NCBI RefSeq assembly: GCF_008641045.1
Contig: NW_022196066.1
Location: 138,502 to 202,501, forward strand
DNA length: 64,000 bases
Direction of reading: 5' to 3'
DNA from: Pistacia vera
Taxonomy: Eukaryota > Streptophyta > Magnoliopsida > Sapindales > Anacardiaceae
Positions 46,135 to 57,560 of the stretch are shown one piece after another. The translations under genes and the position numbers were made by a program. The notes under the pieces are model-generated. The model was given only the letters and a program-made list of their open reading frames with translations. It made no database searches and was not told the origin of the DNA. The stretch's first letter is position 1; every line of letters begins with the position of its first letter.

Positions 46135-48230
46135 GGGGGCGTTTGGATCATATAATGTTTTATTATAGGCTGCGTTTGGTTCGGGGTGATATAAGATTAA
46201 TCCAGTAATCTTTGTTTAATTTTCAAGATTCCCTTGTTTGGTTGTCAAGTAATAAAATATTACGTAATCTTTTATTGCAAATAGTGCTTATTGTTGGTAA
46301 TATTAGGGGTAATCAGATTACCTTCCCAAGGGGTATTAATATAAGATTGCCGAGGTAATTTAATTTTGACCCTATTTTGCCCTTAATCTTTTATCATTTC
46401 GAACACATTTGCCCTCATATGTCTACCAAATAAAAATTACCCAAACCCTCTACATTTGAAAATATAGCTAAAACACCCTAGCCGTAAAAAAGTTTAAAAG
46501 TTAACAAAATACCCCCAACCACCCAAGACCACCGCCAGCCACTAGCCACCACCGTTGGTCGCCAGTGAAAGTTATCATATCAGGGCAAGACTGGAGGGAT
46601 CTTGCCAGTCGTGTGTCAATAAAGACATTAGTCGTTTCACGGTCAAAGATGTGGCCATGAAATGCCATAGATCTAGTCATCAAAAGGCCAGATCTTTGGT
46701 CGTGAAATGGTTGCCGTTTCATGGCCAAAGATCCAACCTTTTCACGGCTAGATTTGTGGCCGTTTCACGGCCAGATCTGTGGTCATTTCACGACCACATC
46801 TTTGGTTGTGAAACGGCCATATTCACAGCTAGATAAGATCCATGGCCAAATTAGGCCGTACCGGTGCATGACCAGCCAGATCCGACCGGTCATGAGCCAT
46901 TACGGTGGCTACTGACGGTGGCTTGGGGTGGGTGGGGGTGATTTTGCTACAAATTAAAGTTTTATATGGCTAGGGTGTTTTAGGACAATTTCAAATATAG
47001 GGTGTTAAAATAAATATTTTAAAAAATAATAGAATAAAATAATATTATATTATTATTTAAAAAGGAGGGCAATTTAGTAATCTACATAACATACGTACTC
47101 ATTTATCCTCCCAACCAAACATATTATTATAACATACCCACCAATTTATTCCAACCAACCAAACACATTTATCTAAAGATTCCCTAGTAATCTATCTTTC
47201 CAGTAATACAACATTCCCCCATAATACAACATTCCCTTAACCAAACACACCCATAGGGATATATTATATTAACGGAAAGAAAGATCACTTGGAAGATTAA
47301 TGGGAATGTTTAGAATATGTGTTTGGTTGGTTCGAATAAATTGGTGAATAATATGTTTGGTTGGGAGGATAAATAGGTTGGTCTGTTATATAGATTACGA
47401 AATTGCTCTCATTTTTAAATATTAATATAATAATATTTTTTATTATTATTTTTTGAATCATTCCTTTTAACCCCCTACATTTGAAATTTTGCTAAAACAT
47501 CTCAGCCATATAAAACTTTAATTTGTAGAAAAATCACCCCCACCCACCCGAAGCCACTGTCGGTAGCTAGCCACCACTGCCGGTAGTTGACAGAATGGTG
47601 CATGATTGGCTATATATGGCCGGTCGTGTGCCGACAAAGCCATAAATGGTCATGGATCACAAATTCATGGTCAAAAAATGGTAGATCTATGGCCATTTCA
47701 CATCCAAAGATGTGGTTATGCCATTTCATGGCCAGATCTGTGGCTGTTTCATGACCACATCTTTGGTCATGAAACGGCTGTGAAAATGTCAAATCTAGCC
47801 GTTTTCGGCCATCGATCGGCACACAACTGGCCAGATCTCGCCAGTTGTGCACCATTATAGCGATTGACGCCGACGGTCGATGGTGGTCTTGGGTGGCAAG
47901 GGGTATTTTGTTAACTTTTAAACTTTTTTGTGGCCAGGGTGTTTTAGCTAATTTCTCAAATGTAGAGGGGCTGGGTAATTGTTATTTGGTAGACATTTGA
48001 GGACAATTGTGTCCGAAATGGTTTTTAATTAAGGGCAAAATATGTAGAAAAATCAGTTTACCCTAGTAATGTTTTAATAACACCCCTTAACAAGGTAATA
48101 AGATTACCCCCTATATTACCAACAGTAAACACTATTTGCAATAAAAGATTACTGTAATATTTTATTACTTGTAAACCAAACACGGGAATCTTGCAAAATA
48201 AACGAAGATTACCCCTATTATCTTATGTTA
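46135..48230 (+). mobile_element. Foldback-type transposon F3 interrupted by F2
   Basis: The first 33 bases (46135-46167, GGGGGCGTTTGGATCATATA...) and 47253-48230 together align with F1 in the same orientation. F2 (46168-47252) is inserted with a 3-bp duplication ATA. The right terminal repeat is missing: homology to F1 stops at about 48230, before the GAACCAAACGCACCC end. Confidence 0.78.
46168..47252 (-). mobile_element. Foldback-type transposon F2 nested in F3
   Basis: Starts GGCTGCGTTTGGTTCGGGG and ends CCAAACACACCC, flanked by ATA on both sides (46165-46167 and 47253-47255). It is in opposite orientation to F1/F3. Its middle (46640-46830) is built from repeated short inverted units such as GGCCGTTTCACGGCC (46758-46772) and GGTCATTTCACGACC (46781-46795). 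No coding capacity. The 3-bp duplication would suit PIF/Harbinger-type transposition, but this is an inference. Confidence 0.85.
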
Positions 48231-48420
48231 CTATAAAAAAAATTACTCTCCATATATAGTGACTAATTTTGTTTGTTTGTCCAAATGAGCTTGTTAAAAA
48301 TATGCGTATTTGATTCTTATTTTAATTAATGTGAGAGAAATCTTGGTAATTACTTTCCCCAAGATAAAGAAACGGAAAATGAGAAATGTAAACATAAACG
48401 AATGTACTCTTGGTAATTAC
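48231..48420. other. Short spacer between F3 and F4
   Basis: AT-rich; nothing recognised. Confidence 0.6.
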
Positions 48421-49168
48421 GGGTGCGTTTGTTTTAGAATTTGGGATAGTATTTTCTATATTTTTAGAGTTGGATGGGAATAACGAGGTAGAATTTAAAA
48501 ATTAACAAAACACCCACTAGGTTTGGTAATTTACTAAACACCCCTGTAATAAAAACATTAAAAATTACAAAAACACCCTCACCCACCCATTAAATACTGG
48601 CAGCTGGCCACCATCGCTAGAGGGTGGTCAGAGTCTCCATATCGGTGCACGACTGGCTGGATCTGGCCAGTCGTTCGCCAATATGGCCTTTTCCAGCTAG
48701 ATCTACCATGGATCTGGCCGAAAAAGGCCAAATCTGGCTGTGTTTGGTCGTTAACGATAGCCAAAGATATGGCCGTCGTTGAAAACCAGCTACGGCCAAA
48801 GATTTGGCCATCAATAGCAGGATCTTTGGCCGTAGATCTGACCTTTCTCGGCCATATCAACAATGAATATGGCCGATAAATGATAGATCGGTGCACTACT
48901 GGCCAAATCCAGTCGGTAGTGCACCATTATACAAGATTCTAACCACCTTCCGACGATGGTGGTCGGAATCTGGCAAATGTGGGTTGGTGGGGGTGTTTTT
49001 ATCAATTTCTAAACTTTTTTTTGGGGGCTGTTTAGTTAAATTAATAAACTTATGGGGTTTAAAAATAGTTGCATCAAATATAATAGTATTTTCAGAATAG
49101 GGAAACAAACGTGTATTTTGGAAATAGTATTAATAGAATAAGGAAAAATATTAAACCAAACAGACACA
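48421..49168 (+). mobile_element. Foldback-type transposon F4, diverged
   Basis: Starts GGGTGCGTTTGTTTTAG and ends AAACCAAACAGACACA. Subterminal inverted blocks (CAAAACACCC... and its reverse near 48990-49040) and a middle full of GGCC/AGATC motifs (48640-48910) link it to F1-F3, with low overall similarity. No clear target duplication. Confidence 0.72.
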
Positions 49169-50052
49169 TTGTCACAATTACTAGCAATTTAGTAGTTTAT
49201 TTATCTCTTATATAAATTAATTAGTGCCGTTATTTTAAAAAGAACGAGTGAGAGACCGATTAATTCTATAAACAAAAACACACACATGTAGTTTCTCTTA
49301 ATCCTTGTTTGCAAATTTGAGAGAAACATTTTATTAATATGAATTTTCTGTGAAAGATTTCAATTAATCACTTTATAACTCTGGATGTGAAGGTGAAGCA
49401 CAAAAAATAGTAAGATAATTATTTTTTTAAAGGGGGCACAATTGAAAGAGATAAGAATATGAAACACTGTTTTAAAATTTTAAAATTTCAGGGTGCCCTA
49501 GCCCCCTTTACTTTGTACTGGTCCTTCTCAAAACTCAGAAACTAAATAGTAACTTACATGTGATTAAAAGGAAAAATTAGAACGTGAAATTTTTCTATAA
49601 TTTTTTTTTTAAAATCCACATAAAGCATTATTATTCGTCATGAAGTTAATTGATTAGGTTACCTATTTGGCTTGGAAAAGCGAAATCTTAATTGTGTGGT
49701 CAGACAAGGGTGTGTTTGCTGGATTTAAAACCTATAGGGACTTATGTGTATTTATCAAGGATTTGTTTGCTAGATTTCAAACTTGATGGATTAACGATGA
49801 GACCGCCGATCAGACTTTTCAACCTGGGACCCAATCCCTTGGTTGGGTGACACCCTGGATCAGGTTTTAGAACATTGACACAAACTATCTTTTATTCATT
49901 TTAAAGTTAATAAAATATTTAAATTTTAAATATTTATGAACAAGTTGCAATTAAATGTTAATTAAAAATAAATAGATACTAATGTCTTTCTCTAGTTTTC
50001 ATTTTATACATCTGTGTTACATAGTTTGAGTTTAGTATATTCATAAATTGGA

Positions 50053-50089
<37 letters not shown>

Positions 50090-50200
50090 AATATAATTGA
50101 ATCGAAATAAATAATTTTTTGTTCTCTTGATTATAGCAACCCTTAATGACAGTATTTGATAATAAAAACATAATCTAGAGTAATTGCAATTATAGAATTC
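49169..50200. other. AT-rich region, no gene recognised
   Basis: No supportable frame. Near 49435-49510 the stretch with GGGTGCCCTAGCCCCC looks like a repeat remnant of unknown type. A TG microsatellite lies at 50056-50086. Confidence 0.6.
50056..50086. repeat. (TG)n microsatellite
   Basis: Fifteen TG units. Confidence 0.97.
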
Positions 50201-50342
50201 CATACTCATAATAAAAAACTTATCTTTTGCCATTAAATTTTATAATGTAATTAAGTTTGAAATGGCAGAAGGCGAGCTACTATGCATTACATTTGATAAC
50301 TTGGAAACAGTTTTCTTCGCCAACAACAGCACAGTGATATAC

Positions 50343-50786
50343 TGATGTGGGGAAAATAATGTTAAATTAGGATTTAATTAGAATTTAATTTTGTTTCCTT
50401 TTCTTTATTTGATTTTCTTAATTTTTTAGGGTTTTATATTAGGAATTTAATTAGTTTTCTATTTTAATTAAGAGTTTAGTTGATTTAGGAAGTTTCAATT
50501 TAGTTAAGTTTTACTTTCTTTTTTTATAATTAGTTTCTTGTTTTAGTTAGTCTTCGTGTTTAAGTAGGATTTTATTTCCTTGTTTAATTACAGTCCTGTT
50601 AGGGTTGGCTATAACCACCCTATATAAACATATTATTTGTTTCTTTTGAGGATACAGAATATTCAATAAATTTTTAGATTTGATTTTCGATTTTAAGCTT
50701 TAAGTTTCTGGATTGAGATTTGTGTTATCAGTTCTAAAGGCATAGTCGAGTGCTAACCTTGTTTTATCACACTACTCGCTGCGTCA
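50343..50786 (+). mobile_element. Probable 444-bp solo LTR
   Basis: TGATGTGGGG...GCGTCA, flanked by TATAC (50338-50342) and TACAC (50787-50791), four of five bases equal. It has a TATA motif (CTATATAAAC near 50620) at the place expected for an LTR promoter, and interrupts the homology to copy 1. The family is not recognised. Confidence 0.65.
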
Positions 50787-51190
50787 TACACAAAGTCAAA
50801 ATTGAGAAAAGAGCAAAATTCACAATTCAATATTCTTCCTTTTCCTACAAGTTACATTAATCATTCAATCAATTCATCCACATCTTCTTTTTGCTACCAC
50901 CACAACTGGTTTCGACAATTTATGAAGGGAATCAACTGATTGAAACCTCCTTTTCTTTGTCTTCATTCCATCTTCATCGTCATCGTAGCACATTCTTGTT
51001 TAATTTCATCTTTATCTTCCTCCTGCTGTTGTTTCTTCGTCATCGTCTTCTTCTTCCTCAACACATCATCCTTGCACGTACTTGCAGAGCTTTACGAGTT
51101 GTCGTGCTGCTTCCATTTCCATTGTTGACAAACTCATCAAGGTTTCTTTCTTGTGTAAATGTAAGGTTAATGGCAAAAACACAACCATTA

Positions 51191-51224
51191 TTTTGATTTT
51201 GATTTTGATTTTGATTTTGATTTT
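51191..51224. repeat. (TTTTGA)n minisatellite
   Basis: Five and a half hexamer units. Confidence 0.97.
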
Positions 51225-51781
51225 CTAATTAAGAATATTGAAGATACAAGATTAGCAGAGAAAGATGAGCTTTTTATACACAAATTTCGCATGAACAACA
51301 CACTTAAGAGTTAAGTCGGTTGGAAATCTTATTCCTTCTCTACTTAGGAAAAGTAAAAAACGGTGACGTTTGCAGCATTTATTTTTCTAATTATTTTATA
51401 ATTTTAATATAATATGGGTTAAATATATAGACGTAAGGTATGATATAGTAATAAAATTTCTCTAAGGTTTCTAAAATAACAAACTTTACTTTATTATGAG
51501 TTAGTAAATATTATCAAATTGCTCTTCCAACCGTTAATTTTAGTACTTACAACTTAAAGGCAAAGGTATTTTTGTTATTTCCGAATCCTTAAGATGATTT
51601 TTGTTATTTTATCATACCTCGATACGATTAATACATTAATCTTTTTAATTAGAATATTTTTAAATTTATAATAAAATGATGAATCTTCATACTTTTTCTT
51701 ATTAGATAAGCTAAAGGTTTCCTTTATGTAACAAGGATTACCTTCTGCCCTACATGTATTTCTTTTGTGCATTCACATTGT

Positions 51782-53280
51782 TGATGCAAGAATTACACCA
51801 ACTAAATTGATCCAATCGACTTTTTCGGGATCAGAATTGATGTGTGCGTGATTACGGGTAACCAACAATGAGTAAATAATAAATGCAGTAAAGTAAATGG
51901 CAAAGAGATTTTTAAAGTAGTTCGGCGAGTTGAACTCCAGAGCCTATGTCCACAGTTTTTGTATTTGCTGTGAGAGCTTATAATGATAGTCCTAGAATAA
52001 TTTGCTAACCCCTTTCTCCTCGTTGGAGGGGGTTTATATATAGGTTTTGTACAAAGGATAGAGCAAAAATAAAAGGATTACAATAAAGTTTGAAATGCAA
52101 CTCCGATATTCTCGCAATTGGGCGCTGTGATTACGCAAAGATTGTCGTCAATTTGATCCTTCTTGAGATATCCAGGATCTGAAGTTATTTGTAAATTGGT
52201 TGAACAACTTTAAGGATTGGTCTTGACTAGCTTGTGCTAGGTCGAGCTATAACTCGACGAGCTTATGCTGGGTTGGATAATCAGTGGAGTCGAGTTGGTT
52301 CTAGATCGGGCTATAACCTAGCAATACTTTGAGCTTGGTGAAAAAATCACATACAACATCTGCCTCCTAGTGTTTTGTCTTGTTTTGAGCTTCAAAGACT
52401 ATTGCTTGATTTGATATCAAGCTCGACATTCATCGGTAGGGCATTGGATGTAGATTCGTTCGAGCTTTATGAGTCAGACTCATCCCCATTCGACGTACTC
52501 AACACTTGACCTTTTCTCTTCTGTGAGATTCTTGACAAACTCAGAATTTGATAAGGAAAGGTATTCGTGTAAATTCTATGCGGTCATGTTGCATTAAATG
52601 CAGCAGCCTTTGGCATTACTTTTCGTCGCGCATGGGCGATTATAGCTATCCACACGCGAAGTTGAGGTGATGTGCGAAAATGTTTATCATTATAGTAGCT
52701 AACGGTTGATCGCCCCTCATGGATGATCGACACATGGCCATGTCTAAGGGTCGAGATTGCTTGACAAATAGAAGGTCGAGATTCATTGTAGATCCACGGC
52801 TACGATCGAACCTCGCTCTTTTGTCTTCCATGCAAACCACTATAAAAGCAGGCGAACTCATCGGAATGCTTACACACCTTGCAAAAATTCTCAAACGTTC
52901 TTGCTTATTCCGTCACTGCTTCTTCATTTTCATAGAGCTTTTCTAGCAAGTTCATCCTATTCTTTTGTTTCAGTAAGGTTTCTTTTCCCTTCCTTTAGTT
53001 GTTTTCTTGGTTTTCGTGGTTGTGGGTGGCCATTGTCGTGGCCACATTGAGTCTTTTAAGGTTTTGTTTGGGTTTTTAAGTGAGTCTCCGACACACCTGG
53101 GTTTAAGGAGGGTTTATCATGGCAGCCGTCGAAATACCTTGTAGGTCATATGTGCCTGTTGTCTGGCGCGAGCTATCTCGGGTGCTTGAACTAAAAGCAA
53201 AGTATGGATAGGTTGCCGAGTTTTTTGAGCTCTTATACATGTTCGCTTATGTTTCAGGCACCCAGAGTCAAGTTATAGTC
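51782..53280 (+). mobile_element. LTR-like 5' region of an unclassified element
   Basis: Starts TGATGCAAGAATTACACC where homology to the duplicated segment ends. It has the GTAGTTCGGCGAGTTGAACT-type block common in plant LTRs, short repeats of the CTAGCTTGTGCTAGGTCGAG type near 52220-52260, and a TATA box (TATAAAA at 52841-52847) about 440 bases before the first coding-like frame. I found no primer-binding site, so whether this is an LTR or a DNA-transposon leader is open. Confidence 0.5.
52841..52847 (+). promoter_or_regulatory. TATA box of the unclassified element
   Basis: TATAAAA in the context ACCACTATAAAAGCAGGCG, upstream of the frames at 53120 and 53281. Confidence 0.5.
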
Positions 53281-53880
53281 ATGTCTTCGTCAAGCAGCCA
53301 CACAATTGATTGCATGTGCAATTCGCCTACGGGCTCGGCAGTCCTTATGGACATAATCATCGAGGTTTCCAAGGAGGTCAGACCCTGACATGGCAGGCTC
53401 ATCTGATCATGCTTCTATAGAGGTCACTCAATTAAGGAGATCTCCAGTTCACAGGCTGCGGAAGGAACTACAATCCTTGATTGATGCCAAGGATCTTAGG
53501 TGCATAAATGAGACTTATATGCCTCAACTCAACTTGAGGGTTCTGGGAGGCTTCTCCCGGAAGAATCCCCCCACAAGCTGGGTGGCAATCTCTGAGACCC
53601 TTCTGAGATATGGGATGTCTATCCCCCCTCACCCTTTCATCGATAGCATTTTGAGATGATTCGACATTGTTCCTTTCCAGCTGTCTACAAATTCATACAT
53701 CATAATCATAGGTTTGTGCATAGCATACCAGATTGCCGAGCTAGGTGAGCCATCCCTTGAGGAGCTCGTCCATTTGTATAGGTTAAAGAAGGGTCAAGAC
53801 TAGACATACTACCTCTCCAAGGCAAGGAAGGTACATTTTAACAGTCTAGTCGACGTTCCAAAGAAGGTCTCGCATTAGGA
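53281..53880 (+). pseudogene. Gag/transposase_28-like reading frame, broken
   Basis: A frame opens at the ATG at 53281 (MSSSSSHTI), shifts near 53380, continues at 53390-53659 and after a TGA runs on to about 53800. The diagnostic part is ETLLRYGMSIPPHPFIDSIL followed, past the stop, by VPFQLSTNSYIIIIGLC, which resembles the conserved N-terminal region of the 'putative gypsy type transposon' family (Pfam PF04195, from memory). Such frames occur at the gag position of gypsy-like elements. An inverted copia LTR piece follows at 53894. The assignment is by motif only. Confidence 0.55.
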
Positions 53881-53893
53881 TTCTCAATTTTTA

Positions 53894-54208
53894 TTTAGGA
53901 CACGATCATACATGGCAGCGAAAAACAAAAATTATTTACATCATAGATCGTTCCTTAGAACCAAGATCAGGGCACAAATTTATAGTTTATAAATTATATT
54001 AGAATCTGTAGAAAAATCAGTTTAGAGTTTAAGAAATCATACGCATTATTGGAGGCTCCTCCAACTTGTCTTTGAATGGATTTCGCTACCGACCCAAGAG
54101 TAGGATTGAACCAATGAAGTCCACATGAAGATAACCCCAAGGAACTAAAGAGGGATTTGCTAGATCCTCTTTAGCCTTAAGAACCAGGAAGAAATCAAAA
54201 GAGATTTG
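53894..54208 (-). mobile_element. Inverted copia LTR fragment (LTR 3' end)
   Basis: Matches the reverse of the last 315 bases of the copia LTR (compare 40236-40545), starting TTAGGACACGATC. It meets Cop-3 head to head at 54209, so Cop-3 inserted in an older copy of its own family in opposite orientation. Confidence 0.85.
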
Positions 54209-55988
54209 TGTTAGAGTAGATGCCCTAGAGCCAATCAATTATTGTAGAATTGACTCTTTGTAATAATGTTCATTGATCAATAAAAGGCTTTTTATTCTAT
54301 ATCGTGTAAATCATCATTGTATGTATTGATATATGTCCTTAGAATGGTAGAACCGTGACGAGGGTATGAAGTGTTTCAAATCTTGATAGTGAGAACCCTA
54401 TGAGCATATATGGTGGCCATTCTAGAAACGACTGTAGCCCTAGTATTATTCTAAAGTAAGGGCACAGATAATACGGTAAGGCTATCATAGTGTTGAACAA
54501 CCCTATCGAAAGGCAGTGACTGATCTCACTTGTCAAGGTTGTTTGGTGAGAACCTAGTGCAACACATGGGTGCTTGCTATAGGCAAGTTTGCTGGACCGA
54601 CCCATCAGAGGATTCCATATGGATGGTAACCCCAGTGTCTATGGAACAAATCCTCTAACGAATGGTGGTGCATGTGATCTTAGACTTGAGATCACCGGAG
54701 TGCCTTGTGCACCGATTGGTGCAGTTTGACACTAGCCTAACGCAGTTCTATTTAGAGCTGTCAATATGGTGGTGATTGGCTGCATCAAGGAGTGTATCAA
54801 GACTATGGTGGATTGATAGAGGATTCATCACTCCCAGGTAAGGGAGAAGTTATCTCACGGCGCAATTCAGTATATGGCAATGACACTAAAACTGTGGCCA
54901 CAGTGGGATTGAGTTGTTGCTCTATCCGGATTATAATACAGGTCATTGGTCCAAAAAATGAATACATAATATCGAGAATAAGCGGAGGTTGACACTATTT
55001 CTATGCCTTCGTCTCGTCGAGATAATGGATCATGAAAGGATCGAAATGTACGATAACCATATCGTTGATAGGTAGCTACTTTGCTGAATCTGAATCTATC
55101 GGGTGGCCATGATGCCTTCCTCGGGGCCAATCTTGGTCTGTGTATTAGTGAGACGATTAATTAGTGTTAATCGTGATACTATACACTATCGGTATGATGA
55201 GGAGTCTATGGGTCACACATATAGAAGATAATTTAAGAGCCAGGAAGAAAGAAGGGTGTTTTTGTCTTTTTGGGTGAAATGGTATTTTGGTAATTTTACA
55301 GTGCAATTAAATTTGCTGAGGTCGTGGCCTTTATTTAATTTATTAGAAAAAAATAAATAAGTGAAATTACGTTTGAATATGTGTTCGCATATATTTAAAT
55401 AAATTATCATTATTGTTAAATGTTAATATATATATTAATTGATCTTAATTGAAGATAATGATGAATTAAAATAAATATCTAATTGGGAGTGTCTGGAAAC
55501 ATGGGGTGTTTGGGTTGGAGCCCAAGCCTAATCCATAAGGGAATAGGGCAACCAAAATATGACTATAAAAGAAAAAGGTGTGTGTGATTTTTAATTAATG
55601 ATTCATTCTTTGATTGAGAAAGAAAAACACACAACCCCAAAACACTCTCTCCCACACCAAATTGCTTATTTGCTTTGAAATCAAATTCTTTTTTATTTTT
55701 CTTCTTTGTTCTTAAGGCTAAAGAGGATCTAGCAAATCCCTCTTTAGTTCCTTGTGATTGTCTTCATGTGGACTTCATCGGTTCGATCCTACACTTGGGT
55801 CGGTAGCAAAACATGTTCAGAGATAAAATTGGAGGAGCCTCCAACATGGGTATGGTTCTTAAACCTTGAATTGATTTTCTGCAGATTTGATTATTTTTGT
55901 ATAAACTGTGATTTTTGTACCCGGATCTTAGTTCTAAGGAACGATCCATGTAGTTTTTTCCACTGCTTAACTGGGTCGTTCACTAACA
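54209..55988 (+). mobile_element. Cop-3 5' LTR
   Basis: 1,780 bp, TGTTAGAGTAGATGCCC to CACTAACA, followed by a primer-binding site. TATA box at 55564-55570. Confidence 0.94.
55564..55570 (+). promoter_or_regulatory. Probable TATA box of Cop-3 LTR
   Basis: TATAAAA, also present at 62604-62610 in the Cop-4 LTR and in shifted form (TATATAA) in the Cop-2 LTR. Confidence 0.6.
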
Positions 55989-55989
55989 T

Positions 55990-56002
55990 TGGTATCAGAG
56001 CC
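55990..56002 (+). other. Primer-binding site of Cop-3
   Basis: TGGTATCAGAGCC, exact initiator-tRNA-Met type, one base after the LTR. Confidence 0.94.
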
Positions 56003-57560
56003 TCGGGTATCAAATTTTTATAGTTTATTGTATGATTTATAACATGTATTTGGTTGATAACATGTTATTTTTGTAAAATCTGAAAAAATCAGCAAAATCA
56101 GCAAAATCTGCTTTTGGATGAATGATTCAAATGATAAATTGGTTTAAGAATGTGTTGATGGATGTTATATTGGTTGGTTGATGTCCTGGTTGAACGTGTG
56201 TGCATTCGATTCGATTTGGATTCGTGTTATTACACAAAAACTGCAAAAAAACATGAACTGTTCATATTGGGGTTTCCAAGTTTCGCCGCGGCGAAGTCTG
56301 TAGCTTTCCCAATTCTATATTTTTTGCAAAGGGACCAATCTGTAGTTTTTAATAACCTATAAAGCCAATAATCATTCTGCACATATAATAGGGTAATTAA
56401 TTAATAAACCCACCCAATTCAAAAATGGATTGTTTTTGAAATGTATGCAATATACTTGTTTGTATATTACATTGTGCCCAGTACATGAGCCTTAGACCTA
56501 TGATGAATGTTTTAAAATTTTTGGGTATGTATGGTTGTAAATTTATTAAATAGGGCCTGTGCATCCTGCCTATCTCCTCTTCTCAATGTACATTCTCTTC
56601 TCATCTCATTCCCCTCGAATGTAAATCAAGGTTTCTAAATTTGTTGATGTAAAATTAATTAATATTAATTTTATTGTAAATGTAAAATGATATTTTTGTA
56701 ATGTACTTGAAGACGGAGCAAAGGACGGGGCAACCATACTTGAAGACTCAAGATGTTTATTATAGGACCCCTACATGACCCACCGATTCCTTTAGGCTCA
56801 AGGAAATCGGTTTTAGTTGGGCCATGTACTAGCACGTTTTAATATTATGTTTAGAATGCATGCTAAGGTTGAATGTTCAATAACATGCCAAACAATGTCA
56901 TTCTAACAAAGATAATAATATGATGAGACATTAAATAAAAACCCTCAATTAAAGTATATTAAGTGACTTAAGCCTTCCATCACCATAGTTTTAATCAAAC
57001 CACTATTCGTCGAAACCTTGTTCACCAAAGCGAAGGATACACTTCTACTAGTGGGAGGTTAAAATGCATTGGAGTTTTCCTTAATGGTGATGGGTTGACT
57101 TAAAATGATGGTTTTGCTTATTCGCCAAAGCGAAGGTTGATGAACACGTCATAGGCATAGTAGAGTAGTACACATATTATGTGTATGTGGTGACATGTAG
57201 TGTCCACTGTACTAATACTAAGAATCACACTTGAGGACAATGGTTGGAGCCATTGGATTATGTGATTGGCTTGTTGGCTTTTTCACATTTGAGGTTGATA
57301 GTAGGAGCTATCAACTGGTGTGGATTAAGTTTGTTGGCCTACCTAATCAACTCATTTTGGCTTGTTTGCCAAAGCGAAGGTTTGAAATGGGCCAGATGGG
57401 ATCTCAGTCCACAAGGAAAGTCAATGGGCTTTCCCGAGTTAATAGTGAGGGCTATTGGCTTGAGTAAAATAGTGGGAGCATCATTTAATAAAAGACCATA
57501 TTAAATAATAATGAACTTTATAATAACTTTATCTTTTCTGCAATTGTAGATTCACCAAAA
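56003..57560 (+). mobile_element. Cop-3 leader
   Basis: A 1.56-kb leader, long for copia. It carries the palindrome TTCGCCGCGGCGAA at 56282-56295 and three copies of a TTCGCC-AAA-GCGAA type repeat at 57021-57034, 57121-57134 and 57365-57378. Homologous to the split Cop-2 leader. No ATG-initiated frame is shared by both copies. Confidence 0.88.

Larger units (their letters stand above)
50201..51780. repeat. Duplicated promoter-like segment, copy 2
   Basis: Homologous to 42373-42950 at both ends (for example GCAGAAGGCGAG near 50266, TTTTTGCTACCACCAC near 50887, and CTTATTAGATAAGCTAAAGG near 51697). It contains a solo LTR insertion, about 330 extra bases near 51005-51330 and extra AT-rich sequence near 51410-51680. 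A hydrophobic frame at 50891-51196 is not present in copy 1. Confidence 0.78.

Noticed and set aside
46640..46830. Regularly spaced short repeats reminiscent of a CRISPR array
   Set aside because: The units are imperfect, self-complementary, of uneven spacing, and occur in plant nuclear DNA without cas genes; they are the foldback transposon core.
46501..46836. Overlapping frames on both strands in F2 (and similar ones in F1, F3 and F4)
   Set aside because: They arise from the repeated inverted GGCC/TTTCACGG units, are not conserved between copies and contain no transposase motif.
50891..51196. Hydrophobic 101-codon frame, possible small membrane or secreted protein
   Set aside because: It is absent in the homologous copy at 42660-42800, lies in pyrimidine-rich leader-like sequence where such frames arise by chance, and matches nothing I recognise.
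57231..57504. Open frame of about 80 codons just upstream of gag in Cop-3 and also open in Cop-2 (26832-26593, minus strand), with very similar translations
   Set aside because: Neither copy has an ATG start in the shared frame (both open at TTG), and the ATG-started alternative in Cop-3 is stopped early in Cop-2. The similarity follows from recent common origin.
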